Assembly: GCA_045863055.1 (NCBI GenBank)
Contig: BTUW01000016.1
Coordinates: forward strand, 1-64,000
Length of the DNA: 64,000 bases
Direction of reading: 5' to 3'
Source of the DNA: UTCHB3 sp008363265
Lineage (GTDB): Bacteria > Bacteroidota > Ignavibacteria > Ignavibacteriales > Ignavibacteriaceae
The translations under genes and the position numbers were made by a program. Shown here one piece after another: positions 1-10,081 of this stretch. Every line of letters begins with the position of its first letter. Positions within the stretch are counted from its first letter, which is position 1. The notes beneath the pieces were generated by a model. That model worked only from the letters and a program-made list of their open reading frames with translations. It had not been told where the DNA came from and searched no databases.

Positions 1-683
1 CACAATCGCTGATTGAAAAACGAAAACAGGCAATTGCGTATTTGGATGATTATATCAAAGCTGTTTTCCTGGATATGTTTGGGGATCCGGTGAGTAATCC
101 GAAGGGGTGGGAGGTAGTTAAATTTGAACGGTTAATTTGCAGTATAAAATATGGTACCGGTTCACCTCCTGTTTATTCAGACAATGGTTTTAAATTTATT
201 AGGGCCACGAATATAAAAAAAGGCAATATCATTGATTCCGATATTAAGATGATTGCTTTAGAGGAGGCTAACAAAATTGCAAAGTGCAAGTTAACGACAA
301 ATGATTTTATCATTGTGCGTAGTGGAGTCAATACCGGTGATTCTGCAATTATAACAAGCGCGTTCGATGGGGCTTTTGCTGGTTATGATTTAATCGTAAA
401 ATTCAATTCGCTGGTAAATCCTGTTTTTATTGGCAATCTATTTATCTCTGATTTTTTAGAAAAAGAGATTAGGCCGCTCACAAGAAGAGCTGCACAACCA
501 CACATAAATTCTGACCAAATAAAGAACCTGAAAATAATTTCGCCCGAACTTGAACTACAGGATTTATTCGCTGAAAAAGTCAGCAAAACCGAATCGCTCA
601 AACAAAAAATGCAAACCCAGTTAAGAGAACTGGAAGACAATTTTCAGGCAGAGTTGCAGAGGGTGTTCAGGGGTTCGAGATAA
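1..683 (+). CDS. hsdS: Type I restriction-modification specificity subunit, C-terminal part (runs in from the left edge)
   Basis: The frame is open from base 3 to the stop at 681-683, so this is the 3' portion of a longer gene; the TTG at 42 is internal, not a start. HsdS recognises the two halves of the DNA target for the HsdR/HsdM complex. The visible protein begins with the conserved spacer helix (EKRKQAI, then LDDYIKAVF and MFGDP), followed by a second target-recognition domain (about 150 residues: PKGWEVVKF, YGTGSPP, FIRATNIKKGNI, RSGVNTGD, RAAQPHINSDQIKNLKI) and the closing helix ending in LQRVFRGSR. The order helix-TRD-helix is the usual C-terminal half of HsdS. hsdM and hsdR would lie to the left, outside the window. 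A DUF262 nuclease gene follows after 42 nt. The base composition is AT-rich compared with the region after 5.5 kb, as is common for defence islands. The specificity cannot be read from sequence. Confidence 0.87.
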   Translation, partial: QSLIEKRKQAIAYLDDYIKAVFLDMFGDPVSNPKGWEVVKFERLICSIKYGTGSPPVYSDNGFKFIRATNIKKGNIIDSDIKMIALEEANKIAKCKLTTNDFIIVRSGVNTGDSAIITSAFDGAFAGYDLIVKFNSLVNPVFIGNLFISDFLEKEIRPLTRRAAQPHINSDQIKNLKIISPELELQDLFAEKVSKTESLKQKMQTQLRELEDNFQAELQRVFRGSR

Positions 684-725
684 TATTTATGATTTAATGA
701 ATGAAGAAACACAGGAATAATAAAA

Positions 726-2702
726 ATGAGTAATCAGATTTATCAAGAAATTAGACCAACGATTCAAACACTTATAAATTATATTGACCAAGGAGACTTG
801 GCTTTGCCTGAATTACAGCGACCCTTTGTATGGGCCAATAATCGAGTCAGGGATTTATTTGATAGTATGTACCGAGGTTATCCTATAGGATATTTCTTAA
901 TTTGGAGAAACTATTCTACCTCAAAAATAAATCATATTGGAAACGATCAAAAATTACATTCATATCCAACGATGCTTCTGATCGATGGTCAACAACGATT
1001 AACTGCATTATATAGTGTAATTAAAAATAAAGAGATTAGAGATAAAAACTATATTCATAGACGGATAAAAATAGCGTTTAATCCGGTTACCGAAGAATTT
1101 AAAGTAAGCGATGCTTCGACAATCAAAAACAAAGAATTCATTTCGGATATTAGTGTGCTCTTTCAGTCAGACGACTATGAATTCACTGAAGACTACATTA
1201 ATCAATATCAGTTATATATTGAAGACTTAAATAATAAACTTGCCCAAATTGTTGAAAAAGCAAAAAATAAGGAGGATTTGACAGAAGCGGAGTACCTATT
1301 CTGCATATCGAAACTTAATCAAATAAAGAACCCATCTGAGACCATTTTGAGGCTAACCAATGAGTTAAAGGAAAGAAAAATTCCCTTTTTAGACAACTCA
1401 TTAAAAGAGACTTTTATTGAAACATTTTCTCAAAAAATTGTAGTTAATAAATCACTAATTAATAGTCGAATTAAGCGACTTAGGTTGTTGACAGAATACA
1501 CCTGTCAAGCATTAGAAATTTTTCAAGAAATAAGTGAGGAGGTAGTTGCAGAGGTATTCACTAGAATTAATAGTAAGGGTGTGACATTGAATCAAAGTGA
1601 CTTCATATTAACACTTGTTTCTGTATTCTGGGAAGAGGGAAGAAAACAAATAGATAGTTTCTGCAGAGATGCCCGGATAATACCCTATAGCAGTGTAAAA
1701 GCTTCGTCTTATAACTATATTTTGCAACCTGATTCTCAGGATATTGTTAGGGCGATTGTTGGACTAGGCTTCAAGAGAGCCAAAATGAAGGATGCGTATG
1801 CAATTCTGAAAGGACGCGATCCGGATACAAATAAATATTCAGATTTTTTGCGAGACAAACAATTTGAGAAGTTTAAAATAACATTACCTCTCGTTTTAGA
1901 TAACACTAGTTGGCACTCGTTTCTTAGTATTGTTCAAAGTATAGGTTATAAGTCTTCCAATTTAATCGCCTCTGGGGGATCAGTGATAAATTCTTATATT
2001 TTCTACCTGATTGGAAAATTGGAATATAAATTAGATCATAAAGAACTGGAGAGATTAATCTCCAGATGGTTTTTTATGAGTTCTATCACCTCACGATATT
2101 CGGGTTCCTCGGAATCAATCATGGAATCAGATCTCAACAAAATAAAAACTGCCAGAAACTCAGCTGAATTTAGAAATGCTCTTAAAAATATAATCGAAAG
2201 TACACTTACCAACGATTTCTGGAATATCTCACTACCAAATGATCTTCTAGTGACATCAAATACAATAAGTCCCGTCGCGAGTGCGTATTTCGCCAGTTTG
2301 ATTTATAACGGCACAAAAGCCTTGTTTTCGTCAAAAAAAGTTGCTGATCTTTATGACCCATCTATCAAGACAAAAAAAGCTTCTCTTGATAAGCACCACA
2401 TTTTCCCAAAGGATTTTTTAAAGGAACACGGTTATGAGCTTACTGTAATAAATCAAGTGACAAATTTGACGTATTTAGAGTTCATTGACAACATTAAAAT
2501 ATCAAATCAGGAGCCATCTTCCTACTACAATCAAATAAAACAAACATATTACGCATATCGTGAAGAAGAATTAGAAAAGTCCTTAGCAGAACATGCAATT
2601 CCGCTCAATTTTTATAATTTGGATTATAAAGAATTTTTAGAGCAGCGGAGAATTGGTATGGCAAAATTAATTCAGCGATACTATGACCAAATAGGAAACT
2701 GA
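726..2702 (+). CDS. GmrSD-like DUF262/DUF1524 (HNH) protein, probable defence nuclease
   Basis: A 658-residue protein with the two domains of the GmrSD/SspE-type family in one chain. N-terminal DUF262: LPELQRPFVW (residues 27-36), YPIGYFLIW, and the nucleotide-binding DGQQR signature at 87-91, then FTRINSKG (about 278-285), another DUF262 hallmark. C-terminal DUF1524: the HNH nuclease motif DKHHIFP with H557 and H558, followed by NLTYLEF. In characterised relatives DUF262 binds or hydrolyses NTP and the HNH domain cuts foreign modified DNA. It lies 42 nt after hsdS in the same direction, so it may be co-transcribed with, or simply parked beside, the type I system. ATG start with no strong Shine-Dalgarno. 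All key motifs are present, so it looks intact. Which DNA modification it senses, if any, is unknown. Confidence 0.85.
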   Translation: MSNQIYQEIRPTIQTLINYIDQGDLALPELQRPFVWANNRVRDLFDSMYRGYPIGYFLIWRNYSTSKINHIGNDQKLHSYPTMLLIDGQQRLTALYSVIKNKEIRDKNYIHRRIKIAFNPVTEEFKVSDASTIKNKEFISDISVLFQSDDYEFTEDYINQYQLYIEDLNNKLAQIVEKAKNKEDLTEAEYLFCISKLNQIKNPSETILRLTNELKERKIPFLDNSLKETFIETFSQKIVVNKSLINSRIKRLRLLTEYTCQALEIFQEISEEVVAEVFTRINSKGVTLNQSDFILTLVSVFWEEGRKQIDSFCRDARIIPYSSVKASSYNYILQPDSQDIVRAIVGLGFKRAKMKDAYAILKGRDPDTNKYSDFLRDKQFEKFKITLPLVLDNTSWHSFLSIVQSIGYKSSNLIASGGSVINSYIFYLIGKLEYKLDHKELERLISRWFFMSSITSRYSGSSESIMESDLNKIKTARNSAEFRNALKNIIESTLTNDFWNISLPNDLLVTSNTISPVASAYFASLIYNGTKALFSSKKVADLYDPSIKTKKASLDKHHIFPKDFLKEHGYELTVINQVTNLTYLEFIDNIKISNQEPSSYYNQIKQTYYAYREEELEKSLAEHAIPLNFYNLDYKEFLEQRRIGMAKLIQRYYDQIGN

Positions 2703-2933
2703 TTTTTAGTTGAAAATTTGTAATTACTCAAGATCATTATAATTGATAAATCTTACCAAGAACATTCCGTTTTCACACTTCTGCTTAAGTTCGCTAAGTT
2801 TTACGAAAGATTATCCCACTCTCTCATGGGATTTTCTACTCCCTGTTTTTTCCGCCTGAAAATTAACCACCTAACGAACAAAATCTTTATAGTTGTCTTT
2901 CAAAAAACGGCGCAACTATTAGGCGAAGGAACG

Positions 2934-3148
2934 GTGCTTAGCGTGGAAGAATGGATGACAGTAAAAGTACTGCATAAGAAGCACCCGGGGATGAGTCTTC
3001 GGGAGTTAGGCAGGTTGGTAAAGTGTTCACATAACACAGTAAAGGCGGCACTGTCCAACAGGATTATAAGGAGTACCAATGCTCCCCAAAGGTCAACCCA
3101 CGGTTGGAATGTTATCACGACTATAGTCTTGAACCGCGCACGGTCAGG
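2934..3148 (+). pseudogene. istA: istA remnant (IS21 transposase N-terminal HTH)
   Basis: From a GTG at 2934 (preceded by GGCGAAGGA) the frame reads VLSVEEWMTVKVLHKK, then SLRELGRLVKCSHNTVKAAL, which is the N-terminal helix-turn-helix of IS21 IstA transposases. After about residue 42 similarity stops in this frame; a second frame entered near 3062 reads SPKVNPRLECYHDY, which resembles the next part of IstA, so a frameshift lies around 3058-3062. That frame stops at 3147-3149. The DDE catalytic core is absent. A continuous frame through to 3269 exists but its tail is not IstA-like. Confidence 0.68.
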
Positions 3149-3151
3149 TAG

Positions 3152-3313
3152 CTTAAGGGATCGAGGGGATACTCAAGTCCTTTTGAACTTTGGGGTGAGA
3201 TATTTAACGATGAGATTGTTGCTTCGGCTATACTGGACTGATTGTTACATCATTCACATCCTGTCTTGATCGCCTGCAAGAGCTTCAGAATGAAAAATAT
3301 ACTTGATAATTAA
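3152..3313 (+). pseudogene. istB: istB remnant (IS21 helper ATPase, C-terminal tail)
   Basis: Reading the frame of position 3182 gives FELWGEIFNDEIVASAILD, a TGA at 3239-3241, then LLHHSHPVLIACKSFRMKN and a normal TAA at 3311. This is the well-conserved C-terminal end of IstB ATPases (typically WGEIFGD..VASAILDRLLHHS....SYRMK). The TGA replaces the conserved Arg codon (CGA to TGA is one transition). Walker A and B motifs are missing because the gene front is deleted. Together with the istA remnant upstream it shows an internal deletion rather than two independent fragments. Confidence 0.75.
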
Positions 3314-3383
3314 TTATATTTACCCAGTCAATTTTTGGCGGAATTTTGGTCAGTTTTGCGCGGAATCATAAAAACAAAGTGAC

Positions 3384-4262
3384 ATGATCAACTTGGAATT
3401 AAAGCAAATTCAAGATAAAATATTCACCGTTCGCAATATTCATGTGATGTTAGATTCTGATCTGGCAAATTTATTTAATGTTGAAACAAAGGTTCTTAAT
3501 CAAGCTGTTAAGCGAAATCTACTAAGATTTCCATCAGATTTTATGTTCCAACTTTCAACTGAAGAATGGTCTAATATAAGGTCACAATTTGTGACCTTAG
3601 AGGAAGGGCGTGGGAAATATAGAAAATTTTTGCCATTTGTTTTTTCAGAACAAGGTGTCTCAATGCTATCTGCTGTTTTAAAATCATCTGTAGCTATTGA
3701 AATAAGCATAACAATCATCCGGGCTTTTGTGGAGATGAGAACTTTCCTGACAAAAAACGCTCTTATCTTTCAGCGGCTTGAAAATATAGAATCGAAGCAG
3801 CAGATATTCCAGATTCAAACCAGTGAAAAGTTTGAGCAAATATTCAAAGCTTTAGACGATAAACGCACAACACCAAGACAAGGAATAATGTACGACGGTC
3901 AGATCTTTGACGCATACAAATTATTATCTGACATTGTAAGAACAGCCGAAAAATCGATTATTCTAATTGACAATTATATCGATGATACAGTTTTAACTCT
4001 TTTAACAAAACGGAAAAAGGGTGTTCAAACAATCATCTACAGTAAGACGATCACGAATGTATTGAAACAGGATATTGAAAAGCACAACCTTCAATACGAA
4101 CCAATCGAAATTAAAATCCTTCAAACCTCACACGATCGTTTTCTTATTATTGACGAAATGACAATTTACCATTTTGGAGCATCACTAAAAGACTTGGGTA
4201 AGAAATGGTTTGCCTTTTCTAAATTAGAACTTAATGCAAAAGATATACTGGAAAAACTTTGA
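3384..4262 (+). CDS. ORF6N domain protein with C-terminal PLD-like domain
   Basis: A 292-residue protein. Residues about 8-115 are an ORF6N (KilA-N-like) DNA-binding domain: KIFTVRNIHVMLDSDLA, NLFNVETKVLNQAVKRN, RFPSDFMFQLS, RSQFVTL, LPFVFSEQGVSML. A helical stretch with Q/E/K-rich sequence (about 118-150) links it to a second domain (about 168-292) of PLD-like type: FDAYKLLSDIVRTA, ILIDNYIDD, then HDRFLIID near residue 252-259, which corresponds to the HxK motif with Lys replaced by Arg, and FGASLKDLG. ORF6N proteins are known from phage antirepressor-like genes and bacterial islands; the PLD-like part may be a nuclease or a degenerate nucleic-acid-binding fold. The gene contains a perfect 11+1+11 palindrome at 3577-3599 that recurs downstream at 4433-4455. 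Function is unknown; a regulatory or anti-phage role is inference. Confidence 0.75.
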   Translation: MINLELKQIQDKIFTVRNIHVMLDSDLANLFNVETKVLNQAVKRNLLRFPSDFMFQLSTEEWSNIRSQFVTLEEGRGKYRKFLPFVFSEQGVSMLSAVLKSSVAIEISITIIRAFVEMRTFLTKNALIFQRLENIESKQQIFQIQTSEKFEQIFKALDDKRTTPRQGIMYDGQIFDAYKLLSDIVRTAEKSIILIDNYIDDTVLTLLTKRKKGVQTIIYSKTITNVLKQDIEKHNLQYEPIEIKILQTSHDRFLIIDEMTIYHFGASLKDLGKKWFAFSKLELNAKDILEKL

Positions 4263-4888
4263 TTAGAAATTCTTTTACAATCCCGATTGAATGGGTTAAA
4301 TAAAATATTGAGCAGCCCAGAAACCGCAAACCTTTATTAACTTTTAAATGAAGATTAAAAAGCCCACTCTTTAATTGTAAACGAAATTGAGGTGACTTTC
4401 AAGGAAAAACCTGTTTAGGATGGGTAATTTTCTAAGGTCACAAATTGTGACCTTAGAAAAATCTTAATTCCTGCCTCTTGGAGTTTTGACAATGAATCCA
4501 ATTAAACTGTGATTCGCATTATTGAAACCAAACCTGGAATTAAAGGTTTACAGATTTTTAATTGTCAATGTTCAGAAGAGAGTAAAATTTTATAAAATCC
4601 TAGGAAACTATACTGTTTTACACCGATAACATACATAAATCAGTTCTTGAAGTTAAAGAACGCCTTGCAAGAAAAGAAATAGAATAATTTGGGTGTGGCA
4701 GGGGCTAAAAAATTTTTGATACGAAGGACATAAACAACAGCGGAATCATCTCAATGGCTGGCCACAATACTTAACCCTATTTGAAAGGGGGTTTTCTGTG
4801 AGTATTCCGGTTGCGAAAATTTTATCTTTACCCGCAGAGTAGTATTTTGAGCTGATAAATTTTTATAATCGAAACGGAGAAATATAAC
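4263..4888. other. Long AT-rich intergenic stretch with palindrome and possible gene debris
   Basis: No intact gene is apparent in these 626 bases. They contain the 33-bp palindrome at 4428-4460 (listed separately) and a 27-codon open stretch at 4604-4687 (ETILFYTDN...KERLARKEIE, ending in TAA) that has no start codon or recognisable family and may be the tail of a decayed gene. A TATCTTTA box at 4823-4830 may be the -7 element for the DUF1801 gene. The rest shows nothing I can name. Confidence 0.5.
4428..4460. promoter_or_regulatory. 33-bp near-perfect palindrome, possible operator
   Basis: Two 16-nt arms (4428-4443 and 4445-4460) are perfect inverted repeats around a single base at 4444; the core is TAAGGTCACAA-A-TTGTGACCTTA. 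The 23-bp core, read on the other strand, is identical to 3577-3599 inside the ORF6N gene 850 bp upstream. The dyad symmetry suits a dimeric DNA-binding protein; it could alternatively fold as an RNA hairpin with very short loop and A/T-rich foot (TTTTC...GAAAA), acting as a terminator on either strand. Confidence 0.6.
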
Positions 4889-5263
4889 ATGCGTAAAAAC
4901 CTGACCACAATTGATGAATATATTTCAGAAGCTGATGAAAGTGTCAGGGGGATACTCCAACAAATGAGGGGAATTATAGCTGAAGCTTCACCGGGCACAA
5001 CGGAATGTATAAGTTACGGCATGCCGGCATTTCGTCTCAGGCGGGTGGTTGTGTATTTCGCAGCTTTCAAAAATCATGTCAGCCTTTTCCCCGGCGCATC
5101 TGGCGTTGCAACATTTGCAGATGAATTGAAGCAATGGAAGTGGTCGAAAGGGACGATACAATTCCCTCTTGATCAGCCGCTTCCGGTTGAGCTGATAAAA
5201 AGAATTGTAGCCTTCAGGCTAAAGGAGGAAACCGAAAGAGACGGATTAAGAAAGAACACTTGA
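4889..5263 (+). CDS. DUF1801 / YdhG-like protein
   Basis: A 124-residue single-domain protein of the DUF1801 (YdhG-like, sometimes called iron chaperone or FraH-type) family. Recognisable pieces: TIDEYISEAD at the N-terminus, LQQMRGII, the core ISYGMPAFR (residues 42-50), VVYFAAFKNHVSLFPG, and the C-terminal KGTIQFPLDQPLP followed by IKRIVAFRLKE. Length and motif order match intact family members. The start ATG at 4889 is preceded by a GGAGA-type ribosome binding site about 7 nt upstream. The biochemical role of the family is not settled; iron handling has been proposed for some members. It stands alone between the island and gcvP and is probably monocistronic. Confidence 0.8.
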   Translation: MRKNLTTIDEYISEADESVRGILQQMRGIIAEASPGTTECISYGMPAFRLRRVVVYFAAFKNHVSLFPGASGVATFADELKQWKWSKGTIQFPLDQPLPVELIKRIVAFRLKEETERDGLRKNT

Positions 5264-5498
5264 TCTTCTCGCTACTCTGATTAGGGAAGAATCAACTTAC
5301 CCGGATTAAACAATGCTGGACAGCTACATTTTCACATAATTTTCCCGTTGCTCCAATTTCTTTGGGAGAACATGTCTCTCTCATCGTGAAACACCGCCAC
5401 CTCAACATGCCATCAGCCCCCACAATTATACAGAAACTTTTCCGTAATTTTAGTGTTTGATTTTAAAAAATTCTGATCCAACAAGGCAATCCAAAAAA

Positions 5499-8375
<2,877 letters not shown>

Positions 8376-8413
8376 TCAGGCTCAGTACTCGTTGGTACCG
8401 GTATATTGTTTTC

Positions 8414-8450
8414 GAAAATGGAAGAGGCTCCCTCTTCCATTTTCTTTTTC
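8414..8450 (+). terminator. Rho-independent terminator after gcvP
   Basis: A perfect 14-bp stem (GAAAATGGAAGAGG at 8414-8427 with its complement at 8431-8444), a 3-nt loop and a TTTTTC tract. It ends transcription about 50 nt past the gcvP stop. The A/T foot means it may also work weakly on the other strand, but no gene converges on it. Confidence 0.9.
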
Positions 8451-8553
8451 TAACCCGGTACTCCGATTTACCCACAGATATCGACTTAGGCCACAAAAAT
8501 TAATCCCCCGATTGGTTATATTCGCAAATCATCAATAACAAAGTTTCCCCCAA

Positions 8554-8979
8554 ATGAATTTATGTGATCTGCTAAAGGACTCGAAGCACATCTGCGTGGT
8601 AGGGATATCCGACAAACCCGGTCGCGACAGCGGCCGCATCGCACTCATGCTCAAGAATGAAGGTTACCATGTGACCGGTGTGCATCCCACCCTGCGCGAG
8701 TTCGCCGGAATTAAAGTATACCCTTCACTTCATGATGTCCCGGGTGATATCGATATAGTGGATGTATTCATGAACTCGAAGCGCATTCCCGAAATTATCG
8801 ATGACGTTCTGGCGGTAAAACCGAAGGTTCTCTGGCTGCAACTCGGCATCAGAAACGAAGAAGCTGTTGCACCCGTTCAGGAGGCGGGTATTATCACCAT
8901 TCAGGATCTTTGCATCGCCATCGAATACAGATACTGTAATTCGGCCCAAAAACAGGTTACTTCGTTTGACAGGATCTAA
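8554..8979 (+). CDS. CoA-binding domain protein (YccU family)
   Basis: A 141-residue Rossmann-fold protein of the CoA_binding_2 type related to the N-terminal CoA-binding domain of succinyl-CoA synthetase. Visible signatures: HICVVGISDKPGRDSG (residues 12-27), GYHVTGVHPTL, VYPSLHDVPGDIDIVDVF (about 56-73), LWLQLGIRNEEA and the closing IQDLCIAIEY. Small stand-alone members such as E. coli YccU bind CoA or an acyl-CoA, but their physiological role is unknown. The C-terminus (about the last 12 residues) is unrelated to the family and overlaps the start of the next gene by 14 nt in another frame, suggesting translational coupling. A TATATTCG box at 8517-8524 resembles a Bacteroidetes -7 promoter element, with transcription starting shortly before the ATG. 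Confidence 0.85.
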   Translation: MNLCDLLKDSKHICVVGISDKPGRDSGRIALMLKNEGYHVTGVHPTLREFAGIKVYPSLHDVPGDIDIVDVFMNSKRIPEIIDDVLAVKPKVLWLQLGIRNEEAVAPVQEAGIITIQDLCIAIEYRYCNSAQKQVTSFDRI

Positions 8980-10081
8980 CTTCCGTCTCCTCCTTTATCT
9001 GCTCTTCCTGTTCATCGCGGCTGTTTTCGAGCCCGCGGCGCAGAATTCCCCTGTCCCCTTCACNNNNNNNNNNNNNNNNNNNNNNNNNNNNNNNNNNNNN
9101 NNNNNNNNNNNNNNNNNNNNNNNNNNNNNNNNNNNNNNNNNNNNNNNNNNNNNNNNNNNNNNNAACGAGCAACTTTCAGGAAACGTAAAGTTCGGCTACG
9201 ATCCCGGTTACTCCCTTTTCTACAACATCCCTTACTTCTTCCGCGATGAACAGATATCACTTCAGACCAATATCAGTTACACCAGGCGAAAGAACCGGAG
9301 CGATGTTGCTGACCTCCTCTATGGCGAGTCATTCAAGCAGGACGTCCTTAACGCCTCGGTCACCCTTGGAAAAAGGTTCTCCCTCTTCCACCGGGTGTCA
9401 GTTACCGGCGGATATAACTACATCGAAACACCGAAGTACCTCCCGGGCGTCAACGCAACTTCCGACAGGATCGACCGCTACGGCTACGCCGGTATCAGAT
9501 ACTCTTACGATACGAGAAACCTGAACATCGCCCCCACGGCAGGTACTTTCATGAGCACGGGCTTCACTTACAAAGGTATCGGCAACAACGAAGTGGGCTA
9601 TGGCATTGTTGATTTCGATCTGAGAAAATATTACAGGATAATCGGCCCCGTTCACCTGAAGTGGCGCTTTGGCCTTAAAGAAACCACCGGCAGCAACATC
9701 CCCTTTTATGACATTGCGATCCTCGGAAGCGATGACCGGGTCAGGGGGCATTATGACACCAGGAACGAAGGCAGGGGCTTCGTAACCGGAACTGTCGAAA
9801 CTTATTTCAACGTGATCAATGAATTGCCTATCGAGTTCAGACTTCCCATCGTCCCCCGCAGCCTCACCCGCTACCGGGTAAGCCTCGGATTCCAGTTCTT
9901 CTACGATGCGGGAATCTCCCGGCCTGAGGGCGGCAGTTACTTCAGCAACGGGGTGTATCAGCGGGGCTACGGATTCGGAGTGACTTTGGCCGTTCTGCCC
10001 TACAATATTGCACGTGCCGAACTTGCTTTTGATGAAAAAGGCAGATCACAAATAATTCTCGACATTGGACTCTCTTTTTAA
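8966..10081 (+). CDS. Omp85/BamA-type outer-membrane barrel protein, interrupted by an assembly gap
   Basis: Signal peptide and barrel of a surface-antigen (Omp85) protein. The best start is TTG at 8966, giving MTGSNFRLLLYLLFLFIAA, a clear signal peptide ending AAQ; it overlaps the previous stop. After about 30 residues the sequence is lost in Ns (9064-9163). The part after the gap (about 305 residues) is a bacterial surface antigen barrel: alternating aromatic beta-strands, the RVRGHYDTR motif equivalent to the VRGF/VRGY L6 motif of BamA/TamA, and a terminal phenylalanine (ILDIGLSF). POTRA domains would normally lie between signal peptide and barrel and must be in the gap or absent. Because the gap length is conventional, reading-frame continuity across it is not proven. 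Possible roles are outer-membrane protein or lipid assembly. The next gene overlaps by 17 nt. Confidence 0.72.
   Translation: MTGSNFRLLLYLLFLFIAAVFEPAAQNSPVPFXXXXXXXXXXXXXXXXXXXXXXXXXXXXXXXXXXNEQLSGNVKFGYDPGYSLFYNIPYFFRDEQISLQTNISYTRRKNRSDVADLLYGESFKQDVLNASVTLGKRFSLFHRVSVTGGYNYIETPKYLPGVNATSDRIDRYGYAGIRYSYDTRNLNIAPTAGTFMSTGFTYKGIGNNEVGYGIVDFDLRKYYRIIGPVHLKWRFGLKETTGSNIPFYDIAILGSDDRVRGHYDTRNEGRGFVTGTVETYFNVINELPIEFRLPIVPRSLTRYRVSLGFQFFYDAGISRPEGGSYFSNGVYQRGYGFGVTLAVLPYNIARAELAFDEKGRSQIILDIGLSF
9064..9163. other. Assembly gap (100 Ns)
   Basis: A run of exactly 100 Ns inside the Omp85 gene. This is the conventional length used by scaffolders for gaps of unknown size, so the true distance may be longer, which would fit missing POTRA-coding sequence. 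Confidence 0.98.

Larger units (their letters stand above)
2846..3370 (+). mobile_element. Collapsed IS21-family element (istA N-terminus and istB C-terminus only)
   Basis: This stretch holds the first part of an IS21 transposase gene joined to the last part of its istB helper gene, with the middle (well over 1.5 kb in intact IS21 elements) missing. The right end (about 3327-3370) carries the paired motifs GTCAATTTTTGGCG and GTCAGTTTTGCGCGG that resemble the repeated terminal sequences of IS21 elements; an inverted partner TCCGCCTGAAAATTAACCAC is present around 2850-2870 on the left. The boundaries are therefore approximate. The element is non-functional: frameshift, internal deletion and a nonsense codon. 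It separates the restriction genes from the ORF6N gene and records past mobility of this island. Confidence 0.72.

Noticed and set aside
2826..3269. A continuous 147-codon frame that could be annotated as one protein
   Set aside because: Only its middle is IstA-like and the rest is out-of-frame IS21 DNA, so it is a pseudogene remnant, not a gene.
4604..4687. 27-codon open stretch ending KERLARKEIE
   Set aside because: No start, no ribosome binding site and no family; too short to separate from chance.
5457..5498. TTG-initiated extension of gcvP
   Set aside because: The ATG at 5499 gives the conserved N-terminus and the normal length.
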